Of a stretch of 6,955 nucleotides of DNA, positions 1 to 5,905 are shown piece after piece. The stretch is from the NCBI GenBank assembly GCA_024691045.1, contig JAILOC010000072.1, positions 1-6,955 of the forward strand, given 5' to 3'. The notes under the pieces were generated by a model. That model saw only the letters and a list, made by a program, of their open reading frames with translations. It had not been told where the DNA came from and searched no databases. Positions within the stretch are counted from its first letter, which is position 1; the number at the start of each line of letters is the position of its first letter. A program made the position numbers and the translations under genes. The DNA comes from Lachnospiraceae bacterium. GTDB lineage: Bacteria; Bacillota_A; Clostridia; Lachnospirales; Lachnospiraceae.

Positions 1-1878
1 AGACTCGGCAAGAAGCTCGGCGAAGTCTGTATCGCAGCCGCAGGCCGTGTTCTTAGGACGGTTACCGTTAACGTATCTTCAGAATTCGAATCTGAAAAAG
101 AAGTTTCGGATGAAGATATCTATAATCTTTCAATGTCCGGAATTGAACTTGCTTATTCTGATTTCCAGGCTGCGAACGATACCGATATGAAATTCTATTG
201 CGTGGGATACACTCCCATGCGTTATTACTTAAACGGTTACCAGATCGGCAATCTCGAGGGACATAAGGCTAAGAAGATAGCTACGGATCTTATCGCAACC
301 TTCCTTCCGGACGATGTTGTAGACGGTCTTTACAAGGCTGTTGAGCATGCCGGACTTCATGTCGCAAACTTAACCCTTGAGCCTATTGCTGCGATCCAGG
401 TAGCGATTCCCGATAAGTTCAGGCTCCTCAATCTTGCTCTTGTCGATGTCGGTGCGGGAACCTCCGATATTTCAATCACCAGGGACGGAAGCATTGTCGC
501 TTACGGAATGATACCCGTTGCAGGTGATTCGCTTACCGACTGTATCGTACAGAAATGCCTTGTTGATTTCGACATGGCTGAGCATATCAAAAGAAGTCTT
601 GGTGACGGAACTCCCGAGATTGAATTTACGGATATCATGGGACTTCCCCAGAAGGTTAAGTCCGATGAGATAATGCAGGCACTCGATCCATATATCGATG
701 ATATGACGACCGGGGTTGCCGATGAGATCAAGAGATTAAACGGCGACAAGCCCGTCAGCGCAGTATTTGTTGTAGGCGGTGGCGGAATGGTTCCCGGATA
801 TACGAAGAAGCTTTCCGAGAAGCTTGGTATCCTCAAAGAGCGTGTTGCCATCAGAGGCGAGGATGTCATGAAGGATATCATCTTCGAAGACGAGAATGCC
901 AGGAGGGATTCCCTCATGGTAACTCCGATCGGAATCTGCCTCAGCTTCTATGTACAGAGCAATAATTTTATCTTCGTTACTTTCAACGGAGAAAGACTCA
1001 AGCTATACGATAACGGACATCTGACCGTCAGTGATGCGGCTCTTCAGGTAGCTTTCCCCAATGAGGATCTGTTCCCCAAAAGGGGCAAGGCGCTTACCTT
1101 CAATATCGGCGGAAAGAGCAGGATCGTTCGCGGTACTGCGGGTGAATCTTCTCAGATCACCATTAACGGTGAAAACGCAGATCTTTATTCCCAGATCAGA
1201 AGCGGTGATTCGATCGAAGTTAAGGCTTCAACTCCCGGAGAAGATGCAAAGCTTACGCTTGGTGAACTTTCCGAAATGAAAACTGCGGTCAGGATCACCG
1301 TAAACGGTAAAGAATTCGAGATGCCCCGCAAGGCTGTTGTCAACGGAGAACTTAAGGAAAGCTTCTACGAGATCTCTGAGGGCGATGACATCAAGGTCAA
1401 CAATTTCTACACCGTCGAACAGATCGGTGAATTCCTTGACCTTCCCATTTCCGAAAATATTCTCGTAAACCAGACGCCCGCAGTTCTTTCAACCAAGGTC
1501 TATGAGGGATTTACGCTTGAGTTCGATCTCGGAAGCATGAAGATTCCCGAGGATAAGGAAGACACCTACGAGAATCTTGCCGAACCCGAAGAGCAGGATC
1601 TTAATGAAAAAGTGAGTGAAGAAAAAGAATCAGAAAGCATGAAACCTTCTGCGCCTGCCGGCGACAACAAGGTTACGGTTACCGCAAACGGAAGGATCTT
1701 CACCCTTACAGGCAAGGACGAATATGTATTTGTCGATATTTTCGACAAACTGAATTTTAATCTTAATGACAACAAGGGCCGCGGTATCATTACCCTCCTC
1801 AACGGAAAGAAAGCCCAGTATCTCGAACCTCTTAAGGACGGAGATGTCATAGAGGTAAGATGGGAGGATAAGAAATGA
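1..1878 (+). CDS. FtsA-like actin-fold (cell division) protein with C-terminal extension, 5'-truncated
   Basis: The frame is open from base 1, and the bases before the first ATG (133) encode FtsA-type sequence (IAAAGRVLRTVTV), so the true start lies left of the window and 625 residues are visible. Numbering from base 1, residues 62-125 resemble the FtsA SHS2/1C subdomain (CVGYTPMRYYLNGY and AGLHVANLTLEPIAAI). DVGAGTSD at about 149-156 is the phosphate-2 motif and VVGGGGMVPGY at about 257-267 the adenosine motif of actin/Hsp70-fold ATPases; phosphate-1 would be in the missing part. After about residue 320 comes a long extension not found in classical FtsA. It has three segments of pattern 'NG ... 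GD.I.V' (near 387-407, 433-466 and 561-621), with an acidic linker at about 515-555 before the last. The protein ends in WEDKK and has no obvious C-terminal amphipathic membrane-targeting helix. The fold is clear; a role in division, rather than another filament or PilM-like role, is inferred. The stop overlaps the next start (ATGA). Confidence 0.82.
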   Translation, partial: RLGKKLGEVCIAAAGRVLRTVTVNVSSEFESEKEVSDEDIYNLSMSGIELAYSDFQAANDTDMKFYCVGYTPMRYYLNGYQIGNLEGHKAKKIATDLIATFLPDDVVDGLYKAVEHAGLHVANLTLEPIAAIQVAIPDKFRLLNLALVDVGAGTSDISITRDGSIVAYGMIPVAGDSLTDCIVQKCLVDFDMAEHIKRSLGDGTPEIEFTDIMGLPQKVKSDEIMQALDPYIDDMTTGVADEIKRLNGDKPVSAVFVVGGGGMVPGYTKKLSEKLGILKERVAIRGEDVMKDIIFEDENARRDSLMVTPIGICLSFYVQSNNFIFVTFNGERLKLYDNGHLTVSDAALQVAFPNEDLFPKRGKALTFNIGGKSRIVRGTAGESSQITINGENADLYSQIRSGDSIEVKASTPGEDAKLTLGELSEMKTAVRITVNGKEFEMPRKAVVNGELKESFYEISEGDDIKVNNFYTVEQIGEFLDLPISENILVNQTPAVLSTKVYEGFTLEFDLGSMKIPEDKEDTYENLAEPEEQDLNEKVSEEKESESMKPSAPAGDNKVTVTANGRIFTLTGKDEYVFVDIFDKLNFNLNDNKGRGIITLLNGKKAQYLEPLKDGDVIEVRWEDKK

Positions 1879-2672
1879 GACTTTGCCCGCTATACAGCGG
1901 ATCTTCCGGTAATTGCATCTATGTAGGCTCCGATGATACGCACCTTCTTGTCGACATCGGTGTCAGCGGTAAGAAAGCGGAAGAGGGTCTTAACACAATA
2001 GGACTTACCGGAAGGGATATAAACGGTATTCTCATAACTCATGAGCACTCTGATCACATTCAGGGACTCGGAGTTTTCTCCAGGAAATACGGTGTTCCCA
2101 TGTATGCCACGGAGGCAACTATCGAAGCCATTCTTTCGATGAAGAGTCTCGGCACGATAGACAGATCTCTTTTCAATATCGTAAAGAGTGATGAACGTTT
2201 TGAACTCGGCGATATATCTGTCGATCCGATGAAGATATCCCATGATGCTGCTGACCCGGTCGCATACAGATTCCGTAAGGATGACAGGAACATCGCGGTT
2301 TGTACCGATCTCGGATGCTATACGGATTATACCAGTGATTGTCTGTCGGGAATGGATGCTCTTTTGATCGAAGCCAATCACGATATAAGGATGCTTGAAA
2401 ACGGCTCTTATCCATATCCTCTTAAGATGAGGATCCTCGGTGAAAAGGGACATCTTTCCAACGAAGCATCCGGCAAGCTTTTATCGTCGGTTTTAAATGA
2501 CAGGATCAGGAAGGTTTTTCTCGGACATCTGTCCAAAGAAAACAATTATCCCGACCTTGCCTTCGAATCCGTAAGGATGGAGATAACAATGGGCGATAAT
2601 CCATACAGGGCTTCCGATTTTGATATCAGCGTAGCCAAAAGGGATGTCCCCAGCGAGTGCATAGAAGTATAA
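1875..2672 (+). CDS. WalJ/YycJ-like metallo-beta-lactamase-fold hydrolase
   Basis: This is a 265-residue cytoplasmic MBL-fold protein, a normal length for the YycJ/WalJ/VicX family. It opens with the family signature PLYSGSSGNC (residues 5-14). The metal-binding motif HEHSDH is at 56-61, with further likely ligands in ISHDAADP (His123) and CTDLG (Asp145). Conserved segments LIEANHD (164-170), GHLSN (192-196) and LGHLSKENN (216-224) follow. There is no signal peptide or membrane segment. Family knowledge: WalJ proteins are predicted two-metal phosphodiesterases/nucleases linked to coordinating division with DNA replication and, in some Bacillus, to mismatch repair. Here the gene is not next to walRK. 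It overlaps the FtsA-like gene by four bases (ATGA), with GGGAGG at 1862-1867 inside that gene, which points to translational coupling. The substrate cannot be read from the sequence. Other MBL nucleases are possible, but the N- and C-terminal signatures favour YycJ. Confidence 0.9.
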   Translation: MRLCPLYSGSSGNCIYVGSDDTHLLVDIGVSGKKAEEGLNTIGLTGRDINGILITHEHSDHIQGLGVFSRKYGVPMYATEATIEAILSMKSLGTIDRSLFNIVKSDERFELGDISVDPMKISHDAADPVAYRFRKDDRNIAVCTDLGCYTDYTSDCLSGMDALLIEANHDIRMLENGSYPYPLKMRILGEKGHLSNEASGKLLSSVLNDRIRKVFLGHLSKENNYPDLAFESVRMEITMGDNPYRASDFDISVAKRDVPSECIEV

Positions 2673-2712
2673 GTGAATATAGTCGCCTATGTGACTTTAA
2701 AAAGGAGTAGTT

Positions 2713-2985
2713 ATGCAGAAAGTTATTATCACTGTTGTAGGTAAGGATACAGTAGGTATCATTGCTAAGACCTGCACATATCTTTCGAATGAAAATGTAA
2801 ATATTCTTGATATTTCACAGACCATCGTATCCGGATATTTCAATATGATGATGATCGTTGATATCTCCGGAATGAAGGATTCATTTGAAACTCTTGTTTC
2901 GGGACTTGATGAACTTGGAAAGCAGATCGGCGTTTCCATTAAGTGCCAGAAGGAAGAGATCTTTGATATGATGCACAGAATCTGA
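2713..2985 (+). CDS. ACT domain-containing protein (UPF0237 family)
   Basis: This 90-residue protein is essentially a single ACT domain. It starts with a beta strand and the ligand-loop motif VVGKDTVGIIA (residues 8-18), followed by a helix (KTCTYLSNENVNILDI) and strands including YFNMMMIVDI. The length matches the stand-alone UPF0237/GcvR-like family. ACT domains usually bind amino acids or other small molecules and regulate a partner; no catalytic or DNA-binding domain is present. A strong AAGGAG at 2702-2707, 5 bases before the ATG, fixes the start. The gene sits 40 bases after the WalJ-like gene and 19 bases before the DUF711 gene. The ACT-DUF711 pair recurs across bacteria and archaea, so this protein is inferred to be the regulatory or ligand-sensing partner of the DUF711 protein. 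The ligand is unknown. Confidence 0.9.
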   Translation: MQKVIITVVGKDTVGIIAKTCTYLSNENVNILDISQTIVSGYFNMMMIVDISGMKDSFETLVSGLDELGKQIGVSIKCQKEEIFDMMHRI

Positions 2986-3004
2986 GACAGGAGATTTTTA
3001 GGAT

Positions 3005-4369
3005 ATGATCAACCGAGTTGAAGTTTCCGAAACCAATGAAATGATCGAGAAGGAAAACCTCGATGTCCGCACCATTACAATGGGCATCAGCCTTCTTGAC
3101 TGCATTGATTCGGATATAGATAAGACCTGTGACAAGGTATATGACAAGATCACAAAGAGTGCGAAGGATCTTGTAAAGACAGGAGAGGAGATCTCCGGAG
3201 AGTTCGGTATTCCCATCGTCAATAAGAGGATTTCCGTCACACCCATTTCACTTATCGGAGCATCAGGTGCTAAATCAACGGATGATTTCGTAAAGCTTGC
3301 AAAAACACTCGATAAGGCCGCAAAGGAAGTCGGTGTTAATTTCCTCGGCGGTTATTCCGCACTTGTAAGCAAGGGAATGACACCTGCCGAAGAGCTTCTC
3401 CTTAGATCCATTCCGGAAGCTCTCGCTTCAACCGAATTTATATGCTCATCCGTTAACCTTGGTTCGACCAAGACCGGTATCAACATGAATGCCGTAAGAC
3501 TGATGGGTGAGATGATCCATAAGACCGCAGAGCTTACCGCAGACAGGGATTCACTCGGCTGTGCGAAGCTGGTTGTGTTCTGCAACGCTCCCGATGATAA
3601 TCCGTTTATGGCAGGTGCGTTTCACGGAGTTACCGAAGCCGACCGCATCATCAACGTTGGAGTCAGCGGCCCCGGTGTTGTAAAGTATGCACTTGAAAAG
3701 GTAAGGGGAGAATCCTTTGAAGTTCTCTGTGAGACCATCAAGAAGACCGCATTCAAGGTAACAAGAGTAGGTCAGCTTGTTGCCAAGGAAGCAAGTGAAA
3801 AGCTCGGTGTTCCTTTCGGCATCGTTGATCTTTCCCTTGCACCCACACCTGCTATCGGAGATTCCGTAGCTGATATCCTCTGTGAGATCGGACTTGAGAA
3901 AGCGGGTGCTCCCGGAACTACCGCGGCACTTGCACTTCTCAACGACCAGGTTAAGAAGGGCGGCGTTATGGCTTCATCCTATGTGGGAGGCTTAAGCGGT
4001 GCATTTATCCCGGTATCCGAAGACCAGGGCATGATCGATGCCGCTGCCTGCGGAGCTCTGACACTTGAAAAGCTTGAAGCAATGACATGTGTATGTTCCG
4101 TAGGTCTTGATATGATAGCTGTTCCCGGAGACACAACTCCCGCAACCATTTCCGGAATCATTGCGGATGAAATGGCCATCGGTATGGTCAATGCCAAGAC
4201 CACGGCTGTACGTCTCATTCCTGTTATAGGCAAGACTGTCGGAGATAAGGTTGAATTCGGAGGACTGCTCGGATGGGCACCCGTAATGCCCGTCAACAAG
4301 TACTCCTGCGAAGCTTTCATCAGCAGGGAAGGAAGAATCCCCGCACCCATCCACTCATTCAAAAACTAA
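3005..4369 (+). CDS. DUF711/UPF0210 'PFL-like' family protein, function unknown
   Basis: This 454-residue protein is full length for the family. The N-terminus contains the family segment [17 protein letters not shown] (17-33), followed by [17 protein letters not shown] (68-84). The middle is rich in small residues, with conserved stretches such as FMAGAFHGV (201-209) and [19 protein letters not shown] (274-292). The C-terminus has the hallmark [12 protein letters not shown] ... [16 protein letters not shown] (399-431). It is called 'PFL family' for its fold similarity to pyruvate formate-lyase, but no glycyl-radical fingerprint of the RVxGY type is present near the C-terminus, so radical chemistry should not be assumed. 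It has no signal peptide. AGGAG at 2989-2993 lies 11 bases from the ATG, slightly long but adequate, and the N-terminus agrees with the family start. It closes the four-gene unit and is preceded by its usual ACT partner. No enzymatic activity can be assigned from the sequence. Confidence 0.92.
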   Translation: MINRVEVSETNEMIEKENLDVRTITMGISLLDCIDSDIDKTCDKVYDKITKSAKDLVKTGEEISGEFGIPIVNKRISVTPISLIGASGAKSTDDFVKLAKTLDKAAKEVGVNFLGGYSALVSKGMTPAEELLLRSIPEALASTEFICSSVNLGSTKTGINMNAVRLMGEMIHKTAELTADRDSLGCAKLVVFCNAPDDNPFMAGAFHGVTEADRIINVGVSGPGVVKYALEKVRGESFEVLCETIKKTAFKVTRVGQLVAKEASEKLGVPFGIVDLSLAPTPAIGDSVADILCEIGLEKAGAPGTTAALALLNDQVKKGGVMASSYVGGLSGAFIPVSEDQGMIDAAACGALTLEKLEAMTCVCSVGLDMIAVPGDTTPATISGIIADEMAIGMVNAKTTAVRLIPVIGKTVGDKVEFGGLLGWAPVMPVNKYSCEAFISREGRIPAPIHSFKN

Positions 4370-4372
4370 AAC

Positions 4373-4401
4373 TGAGTCACGGGGACAGTCCCAATGACTC
4401 A
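4373..4401. repeat. Palindromic repeat copy A (29 bp, imperfect)
   Basis: The outer arms TGAGTCA (4373-4379) and TGACTCA (4395-4401) are exact reverse complements. The core GGGAC-A-GTCCC (4382-4392) is also a perfect palindrome on the same centre, base 4387. Two base pairs between them are mismatched (4380/4394 and 4381/4393). It lies three bases after the stop codon of the DUF711 gene. It matches copy B at 25 of 29 positions with starts 42 bases apart, and both are preceded by a TAAAA tract. It resembles REP/RAYT-type intergenic palindromes with a GGGACnGTCCC core; membership of such a family is inferred, and no transposase is visible here. Confidence 0.85.
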
Positions 4402-4407
4402 CTCGAA

Positions 4408-4443
4408 TAAAAATTGAGTCACAGGGACTGTCCCTGTGACTCA
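4408..4443 (-). terminator. Probable rho-independent terminator of tmcAL formed by repeat copy B
   Basis: Read on the minus strand, the tmcAL stop codon (4450-4452) is followed after six bases by the copy B hairpin and directly by ATTTTTATT (complement of 4414-4406), the arrangement of an intrinsic terminator. Copy A, further on, is followed on the same strand by GTTTTAGTTTTTG, a possible back-up. On the plus strand neither hairpin is followed by a T tract, so the site does not look like an intrinsic terminator for the DUF711 gene. Termination itself is inferred. Confidence 0.6.
4415..4443. repeat. Palindromic repeat copy B (29 bp, perfect inverted repeat)
   Basis: The left arm TGAGTCACAGGGAC (4415-4428) and right arm GTCCCTGTGACTCA (4430-4443) are exact 14-base reverse complements around a single central T at 4429. 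It is the better-preserved of two copies separated by 13 bases. It starts six bases beyond the end of the minus-strand tmcAL coding region. Because the centre is one base, an RNA hairpin would have to open two inner pairs to form a normal loop; the stem would still be long and stable. Confidence 0.92.
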
Positions 4444-4449
4444 GTGTAT

Positions 4450-5688
4450 TTAAAGGACTATCAGCGGTCTGCTCATATCGGGCTTGGATTTTGTCTTGGA
4501 CTTGAGTGTCTGTACCGAGAAGTAGAGATCTTCGATCGCACTTTCCCTCATCAGCTGCTTCATGGGTTCGTCATATAGACTCTTTACCGCATCATTATAT
4601 CCGGTGATTATCGGGACAATGGACTTGGTCTTCATTTCCGATACGAGAGCTTCCGATTCTTTTTTGAAACCGAGAACCCTGATATAGGGACATGCACCCG
4701 TGTATTCGGTGCAGCCCTGCGTGTCATCCGTCATGTTCAACAGGATGTGGAAGAGAGCACGGCTTACTCTTGTGTAGGTTATATTTCTTGTTTTGAGAAG
4801 ATTGCAGAAATCACTGAAGCTTGTAAACTTATCAAGATTATTTACGATCCTGTCGGAAAGATCCTCCGAAACATCGGAATACTTTGTATATCCCAGGTGT
4901 CTTTCACTGAGAAGCTTATATATGAGCATCTGCGAGAAATCATCTTCCGTGACGGTGAGATTCTTTTTCACCGCATTCTGAAGTGATTTAAAAGACTCGC
5001 CTGTCATATAGTCCTTAAGTGTTTCGGTTTCGGCACCGTAGGAGACTGCTTCCCTTATAGCTTTTGAGCTGATTCCGGGCTGTCCCGGGGAATATGGATC
5101 GTTATATCCCGCACCGATCCTTTTGAAGGTGACCGGCTTCATGTGTGAATCTGTTTTTATCAGATATTTTAAATATTCGATACCGAGTATATTATTCGGT
5201 GTCGTGAGAAGCTCATGAAGATTGGCCATGTCCGGATAGCAGTCTATAAGAGCTTTCATTCTCGCACCCGGAAATGGATCGCCGGATTTGAGATATTTCT
5301 TTAAATTAGTTTTGAATTTCGCGGGTTCATCGGCAAGTACATTCGCAACCTTTTTCAGATCGTCGATATTTCCCGATTCGGAACCGAAGGAAAGGTATTC
5401 GCACACACCGGTATTTACCAGTGTGGAAACACCGCCCATTGCGAAGAATTCTGCAGAAGAAAGAGAATAGTAAGGAGGAATCTGAACGACCAGATCCGCA
5501 CCTGCCATAAGAGCGCTCTTTGCCCTTGTGAATTTATCGATCATTGCGGGAGCTCCGCGCTGTACGAAGTTTCCGCTCATTGCTACGATCACGTAATCGG
5601 CACCGGTTTCTTTTCTGGTGCTTTCTATATGGTATTTATGTCCGTTGTGAAGCGGATTGTATTCGGCAATTATACCCGCAGTTTTCAT
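4450..5688 (-). CDS. tmcAL: tRNA(Met) cytidine acetate ligase (TmcAL, YlbM family)
   Basis: This 412-residue cytoplasmic protein has the usual family length. It begins with GIIAEYNPLHNGH (5-17), the HIGH-like nucleotidyltransferase motif of the family, then MSGNFVQRG (37-45), DKFTRAKSAL (51-60), LSSAEFFAMGGVSTL (76-90), SFGSESG (100-106), PNNILGIEYL (164-173), RIGAGYND (190-197) and the second nucleotide-binding motif ISSKAIR (206-212). The C-terminal tRNA-binding half keeps TYTRVSRALFHILL (304-317) and PYIRVLGF (334-341). Family knowledge: TmcAL uses acetate and ATP, through acetyl-adenylate, to form N4-acetylcytidine at the wobble position of elongator tRNA-Met. A GAGGG site (complement of 5695-5699) six bases upstream supports the ATG at 5688. 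The gene converges on the DUF711 gene and diverges from pta. The Q in QIPPYY (69-74) replaces the E/L-type residue I expect in many homologues, but nothing suggests inactivity. Confidence 0.93.
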   Translation of the reverse strand: MKTAGIIAEYNPLHNGHKYHIESTRKETGADYVIVAMSGNFVQRGAPAMIDKFTRAKSALMAGADLVVQIPPYYSLSSAEFFAMGGVSTLVNTGVCEYLSFGSESGNIDDLKKVANVLADEPAKFKTNLKKYLKSGDPFPGARMKALIDCYPDMANLHELLTTPNNILGIEYLKYLIKTDSHMKPVTFKRIGAGYNDPYSPGQPGISSKAIREAVSYGAETETLKDYMTGESFKSLQNAVKKNLTVTEDDFSQMLIYKLLSERHLGYTKYSDVSEDLSDRIVNNLDKFTSFSDFCNLLKTRNITYTRVSRALFHILLNMTDDTQGCTEYTGACPYIRVLGFKKESEALVSEMKTKSIVPIITGYNDAVKSLYDEPMKQLMRESAIEDLYFSVQTLKSKTKSKPDMSRPLIVL

Positions 5689-5704
5689 TCTTTTCCCTCA
5701 AAAG

Positions 5705-5721
5705 AAAGCTGTAACAGCTTT
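5705..5721. promoter_or_regulatory. 17-bp palindrome in the tmcAL leader
   Basis: AAAGCTGT (5705-5712) and ACAGCTTT (5714-5721) are perfect reverse complements around a central A at 5713. On the minus strand the element lies just upstream of the GAGGG ribosome binding site of tmcAL (5695-5699). It could be a dimeric regulator's operator or, with a very small loop, a leader hairpin near the start site. It has no T tract on the plus strand. The palindrome is plain in the sequence; its function is unknown. Confidence 0.45.
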
Positions 5722-5759
5722 ATAAAAGTCTGCTAATTTTTTAACGAGAATAAAGGCTT

Positions 5760-5770
5760 TTGTATGTAAA
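5760..5770 (+). repeat. 11-bp direct repeat, upstream copy
   Basis: TTGTATGTAAA here is repeated exactly at 5798-5808, 38 bases further on. The downstream copy supplies the proposed -35 box of the pta promoter, while this copy has no good -10 at the right distance. It may be a regulator-binding half-pair or chance in AT-rich DNA. Confidence 0.4.
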
Positions 5771-5797
5771 AATGTACAATTTATTGAAAGTGATTTC

Positions 5798-5826
5798 TTG
5801 TATGTAAATTCCTGATACAGTATAAT
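5798..5826 (+). promoter_or_regulatory. Sigma-A-type promoter for pta
   Basis: A perfect -10 box TATAAT (5821-5826) is preceded at exactly 17 bases by TTGTAT (5798-5803) as the -35 box, in AT-rich surroundings. Transcription would begin near 5833 and give a leader of about 70 bases ending in AAGGAG (5895-5900). The -35 box lies within the second copy of the TTGTATGTAAA direct repeat, which suggests a possible control point. I saw no convincing riboswitch or attenuator in the leader. Confidence 0.75.
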
Positions 5827-5847
5827 ATAAAAGTCGTGCGAAGGCAA
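5819..5847 (-). promoter_or_regulatory. Candidate divergent promoter for tmcAL, overlapping the pta -10 box
   Basis: On the minus strand TTGCCT (complement of 5842-5847) is followed after 17 bases by TATACT (complement of 5819-5824). These match consensus at 4 of 6 and 5 of 6 positions. The -10 box shares bases 5821-5824 with the pta -10 box on the other strand. The tmcAL leader would be about 120 bases long. A weaker alternative -10 (TATAAA, complement of 5719-5724) lies nearer the gene but has a poor -35 (TCGTTA). Confidence 0.4.
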
Positions 5848-5905
5848 AAATAACAGTAAATTTATTGCTTTTACAGACATAACTTTTTCTTACTAAGGAG
5901 TTTTT

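Noticed and set aside
133..135. ATG at 133 as the start of the first gene
   Set aside because: The frame is open to base 1 and the upstream residues (IAAAGRVLRTVTV) match FtsA-type proteins; no ribosome binding site precedes 133. It is an internal methionine.
1890..2453. 187-residue antisense reading frame within the WalJ-like gene, and similar ones at 501-917, 1566-1850 and 3979-4362
   Set aside because: They lie opposite well-recognised conserved genes, have no ribosome binding sites or recognisable domains, and arise from the codon pattern of the real genes.
2673..2712. Separate promoter before the ACT gene (TATAGT at 2678-2683)
   Set aside because: No acceptable -35 box lies 16-18 bases upstream, and the 40-base gap is typical within an operon.
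3005..4369. DUF711 protein as a pyruvate formate-lyase or other glycyl-radical enzyme
   Set aside because: The C-terminal glycyl-radical fingerprint is absent and no activase gene is nearby; the name reflects fold similarity only.
4373..4379. TGAGTCA as an AP-1/Gcn4-type binding site
   Set aside because: That is a eukaryotic transcription factor site; here it is the outer arm of a bacterial palindrome.
4373..4443. CRISPR-like array from the two repeats
   Set aside because: There are only two copies, the 13-base spacer is too short, the repeats are full palindromes and no cas gene is present.
5698..5880. 60-residue minus-strand small reading frame in the divergent intergenic region
   Set aside because: No ribosome binding site precedes its ATG, its composition reflects AT-rich DNA, and it overlaps the promoters and the tmcAL ribosome binding site.
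5833..5905. Riboswitch or attenuator in the pta leader
   Set aside because: The leader is about 70 bases, AT-rich, with only a weak GTAAA/TTTAC pairing and no terminator-type hairpin or recognisable aptamer core.
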